From positions 1 through 41,711 of the forward strand of contig JAFZSK010000015.1 in assembly GCA_017620915.1 (NCBI GenBank): a stretch of DNA of 41,711 nucleotides. Reading direction: 5' to 3'. Positions 24,378-32,379 of this stretch are shown here, in pieces. Position 1 is the stretch's first letter; every line of letters begins with the position of its first letter. Position numbers and translations under genes: made by a program. Source of the stretch: Clostridia bacterium (GTDB lineage: Bacteria > Bacillota > Clostridia > UBA1212 > UBA1255). Below the pieces are notes generated by a model. That model was not told the DNA's origin, ran no database searches, and saw only the letters and a program-made list of their open reading frames with translations.

Positions 24378-25730
24378 TCAGATCTTGTCGTTTTCGTCGA
24401 ATCTGTCACCGCACTGGGGGCAGAATCTCGGGGGATTCTTGGGATCTTCAGGCTCCCAGCCGCACTTGTCGCAGCGGTACAGCGGAGCACCTGCGGGTCT
24501 CTTGGCACCGCATTCGGTGCAGAAGTTGCCCTTATTGACCGTGCCGCAGATCTCGCAGGTCCAGCCTTCAGGCTTAGCCTCAGGTCTCTTGGCACCGCAC
24601 TCGGGGCAGAACTTGCCGCCGTTCACCGTCACGCCGCACACCGGGCAGACCCAGGTGTCAGCTTTCTCGCCGCCCTGAGGTCCCTGAGGAGCCGGAGGAA
24701 CGTTGCCGCCGGCTACGCCGCCGTTTTCAGCGCCGGCCGCGAAGAGCTGGTTGATGTTGGCGCCCTGATTCATGGCCATACCCATACCGATGAAGCCGTT
24801 CACCGCGCCGCCTTCGTTCGCCGCAGCAGTGTTCATAGCAGAGATGACACCGTTGGTCATACGGCCCGCGGCCACTGTGGGATTCAGCGTCATGGAAGTT
24901 TCTTCCCATTCGGTGATCTTCTTTCTCTGATCCTCGGGGATGGACGGCACGCCCATGTTCATGGAGTAGATCTCAATGCCGCGTTTGCCCCAGGCGTCTT
25001 TAAGCTCGTTATTGAGCGCGTCGACGATCTCCGGTGTATGCGCCGGGATCTGATCGTAGGAAACGCCATTAGCGGAGAGCACCGCGAGCGCGGGCTGCAG
25101 CGCCTGGATGAGTTCGCCTTTCAGCATACCGTCGATCTTGTCGCGCTTGTAGCTTTCGGTAACGTTGCCGCAGACGTTGGTGTAGAACAGGATTGGGTCG
25201 ACCAGCTTGTACGAATACACGCCGTTGCACTTGAGGTCAACGGAAAGTCTGAAGCCGAGCTGCTCGTTGATGACGACTTTGAAGGGCACGGGCGCCGCGG
25301 TACCGAATTTATTATCGGTGATTTCCTTCAGGTTGAAGTAGTACACGCGCTGATCCTTGCCGGTGTCGCCGCCGTACGCGATACGGCGTCCGATCGTCTT
25401 GAACGTATCGATGATGGATTTGCCGAGTTTGCCGGCGAAAATGCTGGGCTCGGAAGAATTGTCATAAGTGAACTGGCCGGGCTCGGCGCAGAACTCGACG
25501 ACTTTGCCCTGATCAACGATGATCATGCACTGTCCGTCCGCGACCGCGATGCCGGAACCGTTGGAAATGATGTTGTCATTGCCTTTGGTGTTGGAGCTGC
25601 GGCTGGTGATCCGCTTCTGGCCTTTTACAACGAGCGTGTCAGCGTCGATAGCGTCGCAATAGAAGAATTCCTTCCACTGATCCGCAAGGGTCCCGCCGAT
25701 GGCACCTGCTAATGCTTTAATAAGTCCCAT
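24378..25730 (-). CDS. SPFH-domain protein with triple zinc ribbon (YdjI-like)
   Basis: The 450-residue protein has an N-terminal glycine-rich start (MGLIKALAGAIGGTLADQWKE), an SPFH/band-7 core (~35-300) with a conserved WEETSMTLNP end, a glycine/alanine-rich linker with NEGGAVNGFIGMGMAMN, and three C-terminal zinc ribbons (CPVCG/CPECG, CEICG/CTECG, CDKCG/CPQCG). This matches Bacillus YdjI-type proteins, which localise to the membrane in the PspA stress-response region. The start at 25730 follows GAGGAG. Its partners (PspA-like) are not in the window. Confidence 0.85.
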   Translation of the reverse strand: MGLIKALAGAIGGTLADQWKEFFYCDAIDADTLVVKGQKRITSRSSNTKGNDNIISNGSGIAVADGQCMIIVDQGKVVEFCAEPGQFTYDNSSEPSIFAGKLGKSIIDTFKTIGRRIAYGGDTGKDQRVYYFNLKEITDNKFGTAAPVPFKVVINEQLGFRLSVDLKCNGVYSYKLVDPILFYTNVCGNVTESYKRDKIDGMLKGELIQALQPALAVLSANGVSYDQIPAHTPEIVDALNNELKDAWGKRGIEIYSMNMGVPSIPEDQRKKITEWEETSMTLNPTVAAGRMTNGVISAMNTAAANEGGAVNGFIGMGMAMNQGANINQLFAAGAENGGVAGGNVPPAPQGPQGGEKADTWVCPVCGVTVNGGKFCPECGAKRPEAKPEGWTCEICGTVNKGNFCTECGAKRPAGAPLYRCDKCGWEPEDPKNPPRFCPQCGDRFDENDKI

Positions 25731-25859
25731 AGTGTTGTTTTCTCCTCTCTCAAGAACGAAATCTGTTTTATGCAATGGAACGCGCCTGCGCCCCTGTCAT
25801 TACAGTCGGGTCAATTATACTACTTTTCGCAACGGTTGGCAATAGCTTCCGCGCGGATC

Positions 25860-26399
25860 TCAGAAGTTCTCTTCCGAAATCTCAAAATAGCTCTGCGGAT
25901 GGTTGCACGTGGGGCAAACGTCAGGAGCTTTGGTACCGACCACGATGTGGCCGCAGTTGCGGCATTCCCACACTTTGACCTTGCTCTTTTCGAATACCTG
26001 CGCGGTCTCCACGTTGTTCAGCAGTTTGCGGTAGCGCTCTTCGTGATTCTTCTCGATGGCGGCCACCAGCCGGAATTTCTTTGCCAGTTCTGGGAAACCT
26101 TCTTCTTCGGCGGTTTTGGCAAAACCTTCGTACATGTCGGTCCATTCGAAATTCTCGCCGTCCGCGGCCGCTTCCAGGTTTTCGGCGGTGCTGCCGATGC
26201 CGGAGAGCTCTTTGAACCACATCTTGGCGTGTTCTTTTTCGTTGTCCGCGGTCTTCAGGAAGATGGCCGAGATCTGCTCGTAGCCTTCCTTTTTCGCCGT
26301 TGACGCAAAATAAGTGTACTTGTTTCTGGCCTGCGATTCGCCGGCGAACGCCGCCCACAGGTTCTTCTCGGTCTGTGTTCCTTCGTATTTGTTGCTCAT
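25860..26399 (-). CDS. rbr: Rubrerythrin
   Basis: Rubrerythrin reduces hydrogen peroxide in anaerobes. The 179-residue protein has the diiron helical bundle with Glu-rich motifs ([34 protein letters not shown]) and a C-terminal rubredoxin-like FeS4 domain ([12 protein letters not shown]...[13 protein letters not shown]). The GGGAGGAA ribosome site is strong, fitting an abundant stress protein. It lies between the YhaM-type gene and the SPFH gene. Confidence 0.97.
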   Translation of the reverse strand: MSNKYEGTQTEKNLWAAFAGESQARNKYTYFASTAKKEGYEQISAIFLKTADNEKEHAKMWFKELSGIGSTAENLEAAADGENFEWTDMYEGFAKTAEEEGFPELAKKFRLVAAIEKNHEERYRKLLNNVETAQVFEKSKVKVWECRNCGHIVVGTKAPDVCPTCNHPQSYFEISEENF

Positions 26400-26431
26400 C
26401 GTAAATTCCTCCCTGTTCGGTTATTTGGTGG

Positions 26432-27382
26432 TTATTTGTGTTTGTAAATTCGCTTTTCCAGCGCGAATATGCGCTCGCTGAACGTGTCGGGCTCCATGTT
26501 TTTCAGCGTTTCGGCGTAGATCTCCATGCGGCTGTCCACCAGGTCGATCATATGGAGCAGTTCCGCTTCAGCGGTCATGGGCAGTACTGCCGCGCCGAAT
26601 TCCGGCTCGCCGTGGTGGGACAATATCATATGCTCCAGCAGCGTTGCCTTCTCTTCCGGGATGCCCAGCTCTCTGGCGACGCGGTCAATGTCCTCCGCCC
26701 CCATCACCAGGTGCCCCAGCAGTTGTCCTTTCGTGGAATAATCCGTAACGAGCCCCAGTTGGGAGCACGCCAGTTCCTGCGTTTTGGCGAAGTCGTGCAG
26801 CAGCGTGCCGGCGATCAGCAGATCGCGGTCAATCACTTCACTGTATTGACCCGCCAGAAAATCGGCAAGTTTCAGCATATTGTACGTGTGCATCATCAAT
26901 CCGGATACGAAACTGTGGTGCACGGATTTGGCTGCGGGCCAGACGGAGAACGCTTTGCCGTACCGTTCCAGCATCACTTCGCAGACGCGGCGGTAATCGT
27001 TGTCAACGATGGAATTCACCAGCTCCCGGATCTGCCGGCCGGCGTCCCGGATGTCAATGGGCGCCGTAGGCACCAAATCGGCGGTATTATATGTTTCGGT
27101 CGCTTCGGCATATCTGATGGCGCTCAGCGAGATCTGCAGTGCGCCTTTGAACTCCCCCACTTTGCCGCGCAGGAACACCACCCGGCCGTCGTCCGCAGGG
27201 TTCGTCCCCACCGGCCCGGTGTAGTTCCAGAATTTGGCTTCGACGGTGTCCGAACTGTCCGTGAGCGTGCATGCCAGAAAGCTGGAGCCGTTGGCGGACG
27301 TCTTGATAGCGGCGTTGCCTATGATGTAAAACCCTGAAATTTCTTCGTTCAGAATGAGTGTGGCCAGCTTTTTGTGTGCCAA
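26432..27382 (-). CDS. 3'-5' exoribonuclease, YhaM family
   Basis: The 316-residue protein combines an N-terminal OB-fold (about 10-95) with an HD domain (about 160-300) that contains HHSFVSGLMMHTYNMLKLA, GTLLHDFAKT and ILSHHGEPE. This is the arrangement of Bacillus YhaM/CbfA, a manganese-dependent 3'-5' exonuclease acting on RNA and single-stranded DNA ends. The length matches the family (~314). It lies 34 nt downstream of tRNA-Arg. Confidence 0.92.
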   Translation of the reverse strand: MAHKKLATLILNEEISGFYIIGNAAIKTSANGSSFLACTLTDSSDTVEAKFWNYTGPVGTNPADDGRVVFLRGKVGEFKGALQISLSAIRYAEATETYNTADLVPTAPIDIRDAGRQIRELVNSIVDNDYRRVCEVMLERYGKAFSVWPAAKSVHHSFVSGLMMHTYNMLKLADFLAGQYSEVIDRDLLIAGTLLHDFAKTQELACSQLGLVTDYSTKGQLLGHLVMGAEDIDRVARELGIPEEKATLLEHMILSHHGEPEFGAAVLPMTAEAELLHMIDLVDSRMEIYAETLKNMEPDTFSERIFALEKRIYKHK

Positions 27383-27416
27383 TGAAATGCACCTCGCCCG
27401 TGATTACATAAGAATA

Positions 27417-27489
27417 CGTCCCAGATAGGAATCGAACCTACGGCGTTCCGCTTAGGAGGCGGACCCTCTATCCCCTGAGGTACTGGGAC
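27417..27489 (-). tRNA. tRNA-Arg (anticodon CCU)
   Basis: A full cloverleaf folds on the minus strand: acceptor GTCCCAG/CTGGGAC, D stem CCTC/GAGG, anticodon stem TCCGC/GCGGA around the loop CTCCTAA (anticodon CCT in DNA), T arm GTAGG TTCGATT CCTAT and discriminator G. CCA is not encoded. It reads AGG codons. Confidence 0.93.
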
Positions 27490-27540
27490 GTGCGGCAAAA
27501 GTTATACCACACCAGCACCACAAAGTCAAGACAAGCAGAT

Positions 27541-27655
27541 TTAAGTTTTAAGTTTTAAGTTTTAAGTTTTAAGTTATAAGTTTTAAGTTGAGGGAGCGCC
27601 TGCGGCGATATATATTCACTTTTCACTTAAAACTTAAAACTTATCACTTATCACT
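27541..27655. repeat. Opposed heptamer arrays forming a long hairpin
   Basis: Positions 27541-27589 are seven tandem heptamers of TTAAGTT (the sixth is ATAAGTT). Positions 27618-27655 are five heptamers of the form ACTTNNN (ACTTTTC, ACTTAAA twice, ACTTATC twice) in the opposite sense. A 28-nt middle separates them. The second array runs into the 3' end of the large surface-enzyme gene and encodes its last residues. The pair can fold back, so it may act as a terminator or RNA-end structure. Confidence 0.8.
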
Positions 27656-30379
27656 CTTTTTTCGATTATTAATTGCCACTACCACTGCGGCCGCCGCCAC
27701 CAGCACCGTGACTCCGATTATCGCGATCAGCGCGGGAATTGGAAGTTTGTTGTCCTTTTTGCCGCCGTTTTCGAGCTCGTCGATCACTTTACTGTAACTT
27801 TCCGCATCGGCTATATACCGGAAGTTGAAGCGGTCGTCCGGCGCCGCCTCGCCCAGATCCATGAATTCGAGGATGTTGCCCGTTTCGGTGGAGTTGTCCG
27901 TCCACTTGAAATCAAAATTAGCCGCTTCGCCGGACTTCCAGCCCAGCAGCGATTTGTCCACGGTAACTGTCAAGTATTTTTCGTTGACAGTATACTCTGC
28001 GTCGCCCAGTTTGATAGAGGTCCAGCTGTTCCCGTCGAAGCGCTCTACCGAGAGTTTCCCGTCCGCGCGCGACCGGTTAAGTATAAAATCGTAGCCTTCC
28101 CAGCCGGTGTCGTGCTTCATATCCGCGTCGATCAGCAGGTTCATCCAGGTATTGTCGTCGCAGACGACCATATCATTGACCGTCTTCACCAGGAAGTACA
28201 GTTTGTCCGCGTCCTGGGACACTTTAGCGTAGTCGATGTCGTTGCGCCCGGTGCCGTTGATGTACCGGAATGCCGCGTCGTACGATACCGTGTTGCGGTA
28301 CTCCGTGTCGCCGACGTGATCACGGAACTCGGGTCCGACTTCCGCCCAGGAGTCAATATCCCCTGACGCCGGCGTCTTCTGGCCGGAAGCCACCTGAAGC
28401 GGCGCCATGCCTTTGTACTTGCGGATGTAGTCTACCATCTGGTAGTAGAAGTTGTCGCCGAAGCCCACGCCGTCGCGGATCTTCATAGGTTCCACGTCGC
28501 GGGAAAATTCGGGGTTGAATTCGTCAACATAACACACATTATTAATGCGCGTGAGGGCCATATAGTTGGAGCCCCGCCCGTTGCCCGCGATCCATTCGTT
28601 CCAGCCGGTGATCATTATCACCTGCGGGTCCGCTTTAATGGCGGCTTCCCACTGGCTGGCAAAGCCCAGGCCCTTCCGGCTCTCGTCGTATGTGAACAGG
28701 AAATCGTCGGTCTTGGGATTGGGCTGCACGCCGTTGACGTAGCTGCGGCCCTTGCTGGAAGACGCGTGATGGCCGGCAGTGACCGACATCTGCTCGAAAT
28801 TGCCTTCGCTGTCGCGGCCTTTGTGCTGGACCCAGTTGCCCTTGCCGTCGTTCCAGGTCTCATCCATCCATGTCCAGTAGCCGTCGGCGTCACACCACGC
28901 CCAGCAGCCGCGTACGGTGAATTTCTCGTCGAGATACTCTTTGACTTCCGCGCTGACGCCGTCGATATTGCCCAGGATCAGCGGCTTGCCCTGCCATTTA
29001 AAGAACAGTTCCTCGTATTTCGCCCAGTTTTTGTCGGAATACACCGTGCGCTGCAGATTGCGCACATCCGCCTGAAACGTCTTGGGGTCGTCGCCGGTCA
29101 GGAAGCAGATCTGCGGCGTGTGACCGCCTTCCTTGCGGATCTGCAGCCAGGTATCGAACAGCGCCATGTGCCCCGCTTTAAACACTTCTTTATTGGACAC
29201 ATCGAGGAAGATGAAATCTACGCCCGCGGCTTCCAGCATGTACGCGTGCCGGCGGTAGACCCAGGTGTCCTCGTTGCGGTAGTAGCCGAAATACGGTTCC
29301 GCCCAGTACGCCTCGCCGCCGCGCTCTTCGAGATATTTTTTGAGGTAGTCAACACCGTTTTCCAGGTAGATCTTCGTATTGTCCTGCACATGGATGCCGG
29401 CGCCGACCCAGCAAAGGAAGTAGAACAGGCCTACAGTCCGGTTTTCCCGGAACGGTCCGGCGGAAGTTTCCATCCGCGTGACACGGCCCAGATCGTCGGT
29501 GGCGACCCAGTTGCCGTAATCCACCACGCGCGCCGTATCCGTTTCGGGCAGGCTCTGATCGATCTCCGTGCGGTCAAAAAACAGGTCGTCCACATAGCCG
29601 ACAAAGGAATCCAAACTCAGTATAAAACTGCCCGCGCGCTGGAGCTGGCTGTTTTCGAGTTTGAGCAGTTCACTGCCGCTGCCGTCAACGAACCGCAGCG
29701 CCGCGCCGTAGTTGCTCACGCTGTATCCGCTCTCCTGCGCCGCGTTTTCGGTATAATACACGGTCAATAGAGTGTCCCCGTCCAGCTTCAGCGACACGTA
29801 CGTCGGGCGGTCAATGAATTCGACATTGACCTCGCGGCCGTCAGCCAGATATTTGCTCACGTCCAGTTCTGCTGATTTGTTCAGCGTGTCATCTTTGACC
29901 TTGAGTTTGTCGTTCTTGAACTCGAACCGCAGCGCCAGATCCGACTTCTTGGGGTCGCCGGAACTCACGCGCAGCTGCACCGTGACCGTACCGGATCCGC
30001 GGCTGAGTTTAAAACCCGCGGCGCCGCCGGCAATACCGTAATCGTCCCCCAGATACCCGCGCGTAGCTACTGCCAGCGCTCTTTTATTATCCGACACCAG
30101 CCGGCCGTCGCTGACCTTGAACCCGTCACGCGTGACAAGCTTCAGCGCTTCGTGCTTGGAATAGTATGTCGCATCCGTTTCGGAAAAATCAAAGGTGTAG
30201 CGCTGCGAGGATTTGACTGCCCAGGCAGGTACTTCTCCGGTGAGTTTAGGCGATACGTTCTCCGCATCGTCTGCCGCTGCGCGCACCGCGCTCAGGGGCA
30301 GGAGCAGCGCACACGTCAGGATCAGCACCGCCAGCCGGACTGCAGCGCTCAATATTGCATTATTACGGGTCTGTTTCAT
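27644..30379 (-). CDS. Membrane-anchored extracellular glycoside-hydrolase-like protein
   Basis: The 911-residue protein has a signal peptide (~1-35), a beta-sandwich region (~55-270), a TIM-barrel-like central part (~290-650), a carbohydrate-binding-like beta domain (~680-860) and a C-terminal membrane helix (~880-903) followed by RKKSDK. The barrel has WAEPYFGYYRNED, a FIFLDVSN strand and MITGWNEWIAGNGRG near residue 590; the WNEW motif is shared with GH99/WbsX-like enzymes. It should be displayed on the cell surface and act on glycans, but the substrate and catalytic residues are not proven. TATAAC at 30399 and GGAGGGA before the ATG support expression. The last four codons come from a heptamer repeat. 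Confidence 0.72.
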   Translation of the reverse strand: MKQTRNNAILSAAVRLAVLILTCALLLPLSAVRAAADDAENVSPKLTGEVPAWAVKSSQRYTFDFSETDATYYSKHEALKLVTRDGFKVSDGRLVSDNKRALAVATRGYLGDDYGIAGGAAGFKLSRGSGTVTVQLRVSSGDPKKSDLALRFEFKNDKLKVKDDTLNKSAELDVSKYLADGREVNVEFIDRPTYVSLKLDGDTLLTVYYTENAAQESGYSVSNYGAALRFVDGSGSELLKLENSQLQRAGSFILSLDSFVGYVDDLFFDRTEIDQSLPETDTARVVDYGNWVATDDLGRVTRMETSAGPFRENRTVGLFYFLCWVGAGIHVQDNTKIYLENGVDYLKKYLEERGGEAYWAEPYFGYYRNEDTWVYRRHAYMLEAAGVDFIFLDVSNKEVFKAGHMALFDTWLQIRKEGGHTPQICFLTGDDPKTFQADVRNLQRTVYSDKNWAKYEELFFKWQGKPLILGNIDGVSAEVKEYLDEKFTVRGCWAWCDADGYWTWMDETWNDGKGNWVQHKGRDSEGNFEQMSVTAGHHASSSKGRSYVNGVQPNPKTDDFLFTYDESRKGLGFASQWEAAIKADPQVIMITGWNEWIAGNGRGSNYMALTRINNVCYVDEFNPEFSRDVEPMKIRDGVGFGDNFYYQMVDYIRKYKGMAPLQVASGQKTPASGDIDSWAEVGPEFRDHVGDTEYRNTVSYDAAFRYINGTGRNDIDYAKVSQDADKLYFLVKTVNDMVVCDDNTWMNLLIDADMKHDTGWEGYDFILNRSRADGKLSVERFDGNSWTSIKLGDAEYTVNEKYLTVTVDKSLLGWKSGEAANFDFKWTDNSTETGNILEFMDLGEAAPDDRFNFRYIADAESYSKVIDELENGGKKDNKLPIPALIAIIGVTVLVAAAAVVVAINNRKKSDK

Positions 30380-30398
30380 ATTACGATCCCTCCGGTGC

Positions 30399-30428
30399 TG
30401 TTATACCACAAAGCGGCATAAAGGACAA
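30399..30428 (-). promoter_or_regulatory. Candidate promoter of the surface-enzyme gene
   Basis: TTGTCC (30423-30428) and TATAAC (30399-30404) on the minus strand are 18 nt apart, with the ATG at 30379. The GGAGGGA ribosome site lies 7 nt before the start. Confidence 0.45.
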
Positions 30429-30432
30429 GGGG

Positions 30433-30972
30433 TTAAGTCGACTCTATGAGTTTCTCCATCCAGATCATATTGTACCAGCGGCCGAATTTGTATCCGCACC
30501 GGTGGAACTCCCCGACCTTCGTGTAACCGAGGCGCTGATGGAAACGCTCGCTGTCTTTGGTCAGGTATTCGTCCTCAACGATCGGATCGCCGATGCACGC
30601 ATACAGATTAAGAATGCCCTGCGCCCGGAGTTTCGCTTCCAGCGCTGCGTAAAGCGCGCGGCCGAACCCCTGCCGCCGCTGATCCGGCGCCAGGTAAATG
30701 CTTACTTCGCACGAGCGGTCATACGCTTCCCGGTCCTTGAACACGCCGGCATAGGCATATCCGGCAATAACATTATCCTTCTCCAGGACCAGATACGGGT
30801 ATTTTTTCAGCGTACGCTCTATGCGGCAGCGGAACTCCGCGACCGTCGGCACCTCATATTCGAAGGATACCGCCGTATTTGTCACGTAATATGCGTATAT
30901 CTCGCTGAGCCGTTCCGCATCGGAAGGCACAGCGCTGCGTATTGTGACCGACGAATCAAATGCCATGTTCAT
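30433..30972 (-). CDS. GNAT acetyltransferase, phosphinothricin-acetyltransferase-like
   Basis: The 179-residue protein resembles the Pat/YncA subfamily: IRSAVPSDAERLSEIYAYYV, SFEYEVPT, then AGYAYAGVFKDREAYDRSCEVSIYLAP, motif A RRQGFGRALYAALE and a C-terminal KVGEFHRCGYKFGRWYNMIWME. Subfamily members acetylate phosphinothricin, methionine sulfoximine or related amino groups; the natural acceptor is unknown. It is transcribed away from the plus-strand cassette, with the intergenic region 30973-31209 holding both upstream regions. Confidence 0.87.
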   Translation of the reverse strand: MNMAFDSSVTIRSAVPSDAERLSEIYAYYVTNTAVSFEYEVPTVAEFRCRIERTLKKYPYLVLEKDNVIAGYAYAGVFKDREAYDRSCEVSIYLAPDQRRQGFGRALYAALEAKLRAQGILNLYACIGDPIVEDEYLTKDSERFHQRLGYTKVGEFHRCGYKFGRWYNMIWMEKLIEST

Positions 30973-31128
30973 TGTACCGTTCTACCGTCCTTCTTGTTTC
31001 CGCCGCATTAACAGCCTTTTGCCGATTGCAAAACCATCCCGCATAATTATGCCATTTATTAATCGGCGGCGTCAATATTTTCATGCACCGGCGCTCTGCT
31101 CACGCTCTGCTCCCGCCGCAAAAAACTG

Positions 31129-31157
31129 TTGCGAAATCCGCCTAAATATAAGATAAT
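31129..31157 (+). promoter_or_regulatory. Promoter of the acyl-ligase/ACP/membrane-acyltransferase operon
   Basis: TTGCGA (31129-31134) and GATAAT (31152-31157) are 17 nt apart. Transcription starting near 31164 excludes the upstream in-frame Met codons as starts and supports the ATG at 31210. Confidence 0.5.
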
Positions 31158-31209
31158 AATGCTGTATACACATTACCATTCTTGCGAAAGCGGAGATGAC
31201 ACAGTATTC

Positions 31210-32379
31210 ATGGAAGAAAAAGCTGAAGAAAAGACCGTAGTCTTGAAAAAGAAGCCGCTCACGCGGTTCGGCGAAGTCGAGCTGCTGAAGGCGATAGCGA
31301 TATTGGGATTGCCCGCGGTGCACCTTATGGAAGAGGCGCTGGAGGGCGGGTTCGCCAGCGTAGGATTGACCAAATTCGGCACGGCGATCATCCTGTTGTG
31401 CGCGTTCGGTCCGTCGGTATTCATGATCTGCATGGGTTTCGGCATCGGCGGCGGCAAGACCTCCCCCAAAAGCATCCGCAAAAACGGCATTCAGTTCCTG
31501 CTCATCGGCGCGCTGCTGAATATACTGCGCTGGCTGCTGCCGGGCATACTTCAGGCGATCGTACTGAAAACGCACCTGATCGACGATGTAACATTCTGCC
31601 TGCAGTCGGATATCTACTATTTTGTGGGACTGTACTTCATTCTGTATTCGTTCCTGGTGCAGTGGAAGATGAAAGCCCCCGGTATCCTGATGCTCAGTGC
31701 GATCATGCTCACGGCCAATACGTTGTTGACACCCCTCACCGGCAAATATGTCACTAACAATATTGCCGCCGCGCTGCTGGGCAATATCGTATACGTCAAC
31801 GAGACCAGCTGCTTCCCGCTGCTGTCGTGGGCAATTTTCCCCAGCGTCGGCGTGCTGCTCGGCGAGATACTCAAAAAATCCGACGAAGAAAAGCGCGAAA
31901 ACATCATGCGCCGCCTGCTGGACTTCTCCGCGGTGCTGCTCGGTTCGTTCTGCGTATTTCTGTGGTTCTACAAGATCGACATCATCAAAGTGCTGGTGTC
32001 CCCTGCTAACAAATACATCACGGATCTGCCCAACGTCATAATGCTGCTCAGCCTGGCGCTGTTCCTGCTGTCGCTCAACTACTATCTGTGCAAGAAGATC
32101 GGCTCATCTAAATTCATGGAATTCATGCTGCGCATCTCCACGTTCATCATACCGTTCTACCTGCTGCAGTGGGTCATCATTGCCTGGGTGTTCTATCTGC
32201 TGAACATCTTCGGCGCGCCGGCCGGCTGCTTCAACATAGGCATATACGCCGCGAGCGTTGTCGCCGTCACGGCAATATGCATCTTTGTGACGATCAAGTT
32301 CGGAATGAAGATCATGAAGCTGCTGCTTAAGATCACATCTTTCAAAAAGCGCAAGCCTAAAAAGAAGGAGGCCAAATAA
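31210..32379 (+). CDS. Multi-pass membrane acyltransferase
   Basis: The 389-residue protein has about ten membrane segments and a charged, lysine-rich tail (FKKRKPKKKEAK). The first segment region FGEVELLKAIAILGLPAVHL, with a conserved-looking Arg before it and a His at the end, is typical of acyltransferase-3/HGSNAT-like (DUF1624) enzymes, which move acyl groups across or at the membrane. MEEKAEEK at 31210 is preferred to upstream Met codons that would begin at or before the transcription start. The stop and the next start overlap as TAATG. The acceptor is probably a cell-envelope glycan or lipid; this is an inference from the neighbours. Confidence 0.75.
   Translation: MEEKAEEKTVVLKKKPLTRFGEVELLKAIAILGLPAVHLMEEALEGGFASVGLTKFGTAIILLCAFGPSVFMICMGFGIGGGKTSPKSIRKNGIQFLLIGALLNILRWLLPGILQAIVLKTHLIDDVTFCLQSDIYYFVGLYFILYSFLVQWKMKAPGILMLSAIMLTANTLLTPLTGKYVTNNIAAALLGNIVYVNETSCFPLLSWAIFPSVGVLLGEILKKSDEEKRENIMRRLLDFSAVLLGSFCVFLWFYKIDIIKVLVSPANKYITDLPNVIMLLSLALFLLSLNYYLCKKIGSSKFMEFMLRISTFIIPFYLLQWVIIAWVFYLLNIFGAPAGCFNIGIYAASVVAVTAICIFVTIKFGMKIMKLLLKITSFKKRKPKKKEAK

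Noticed and set aside
31129-31209. Upstream Met codons of the membrane acyltransferase
   Set aside because: They lie at or before the predicted transcription start, and the added residues are hydrophilic and unlike the family N-terminus.
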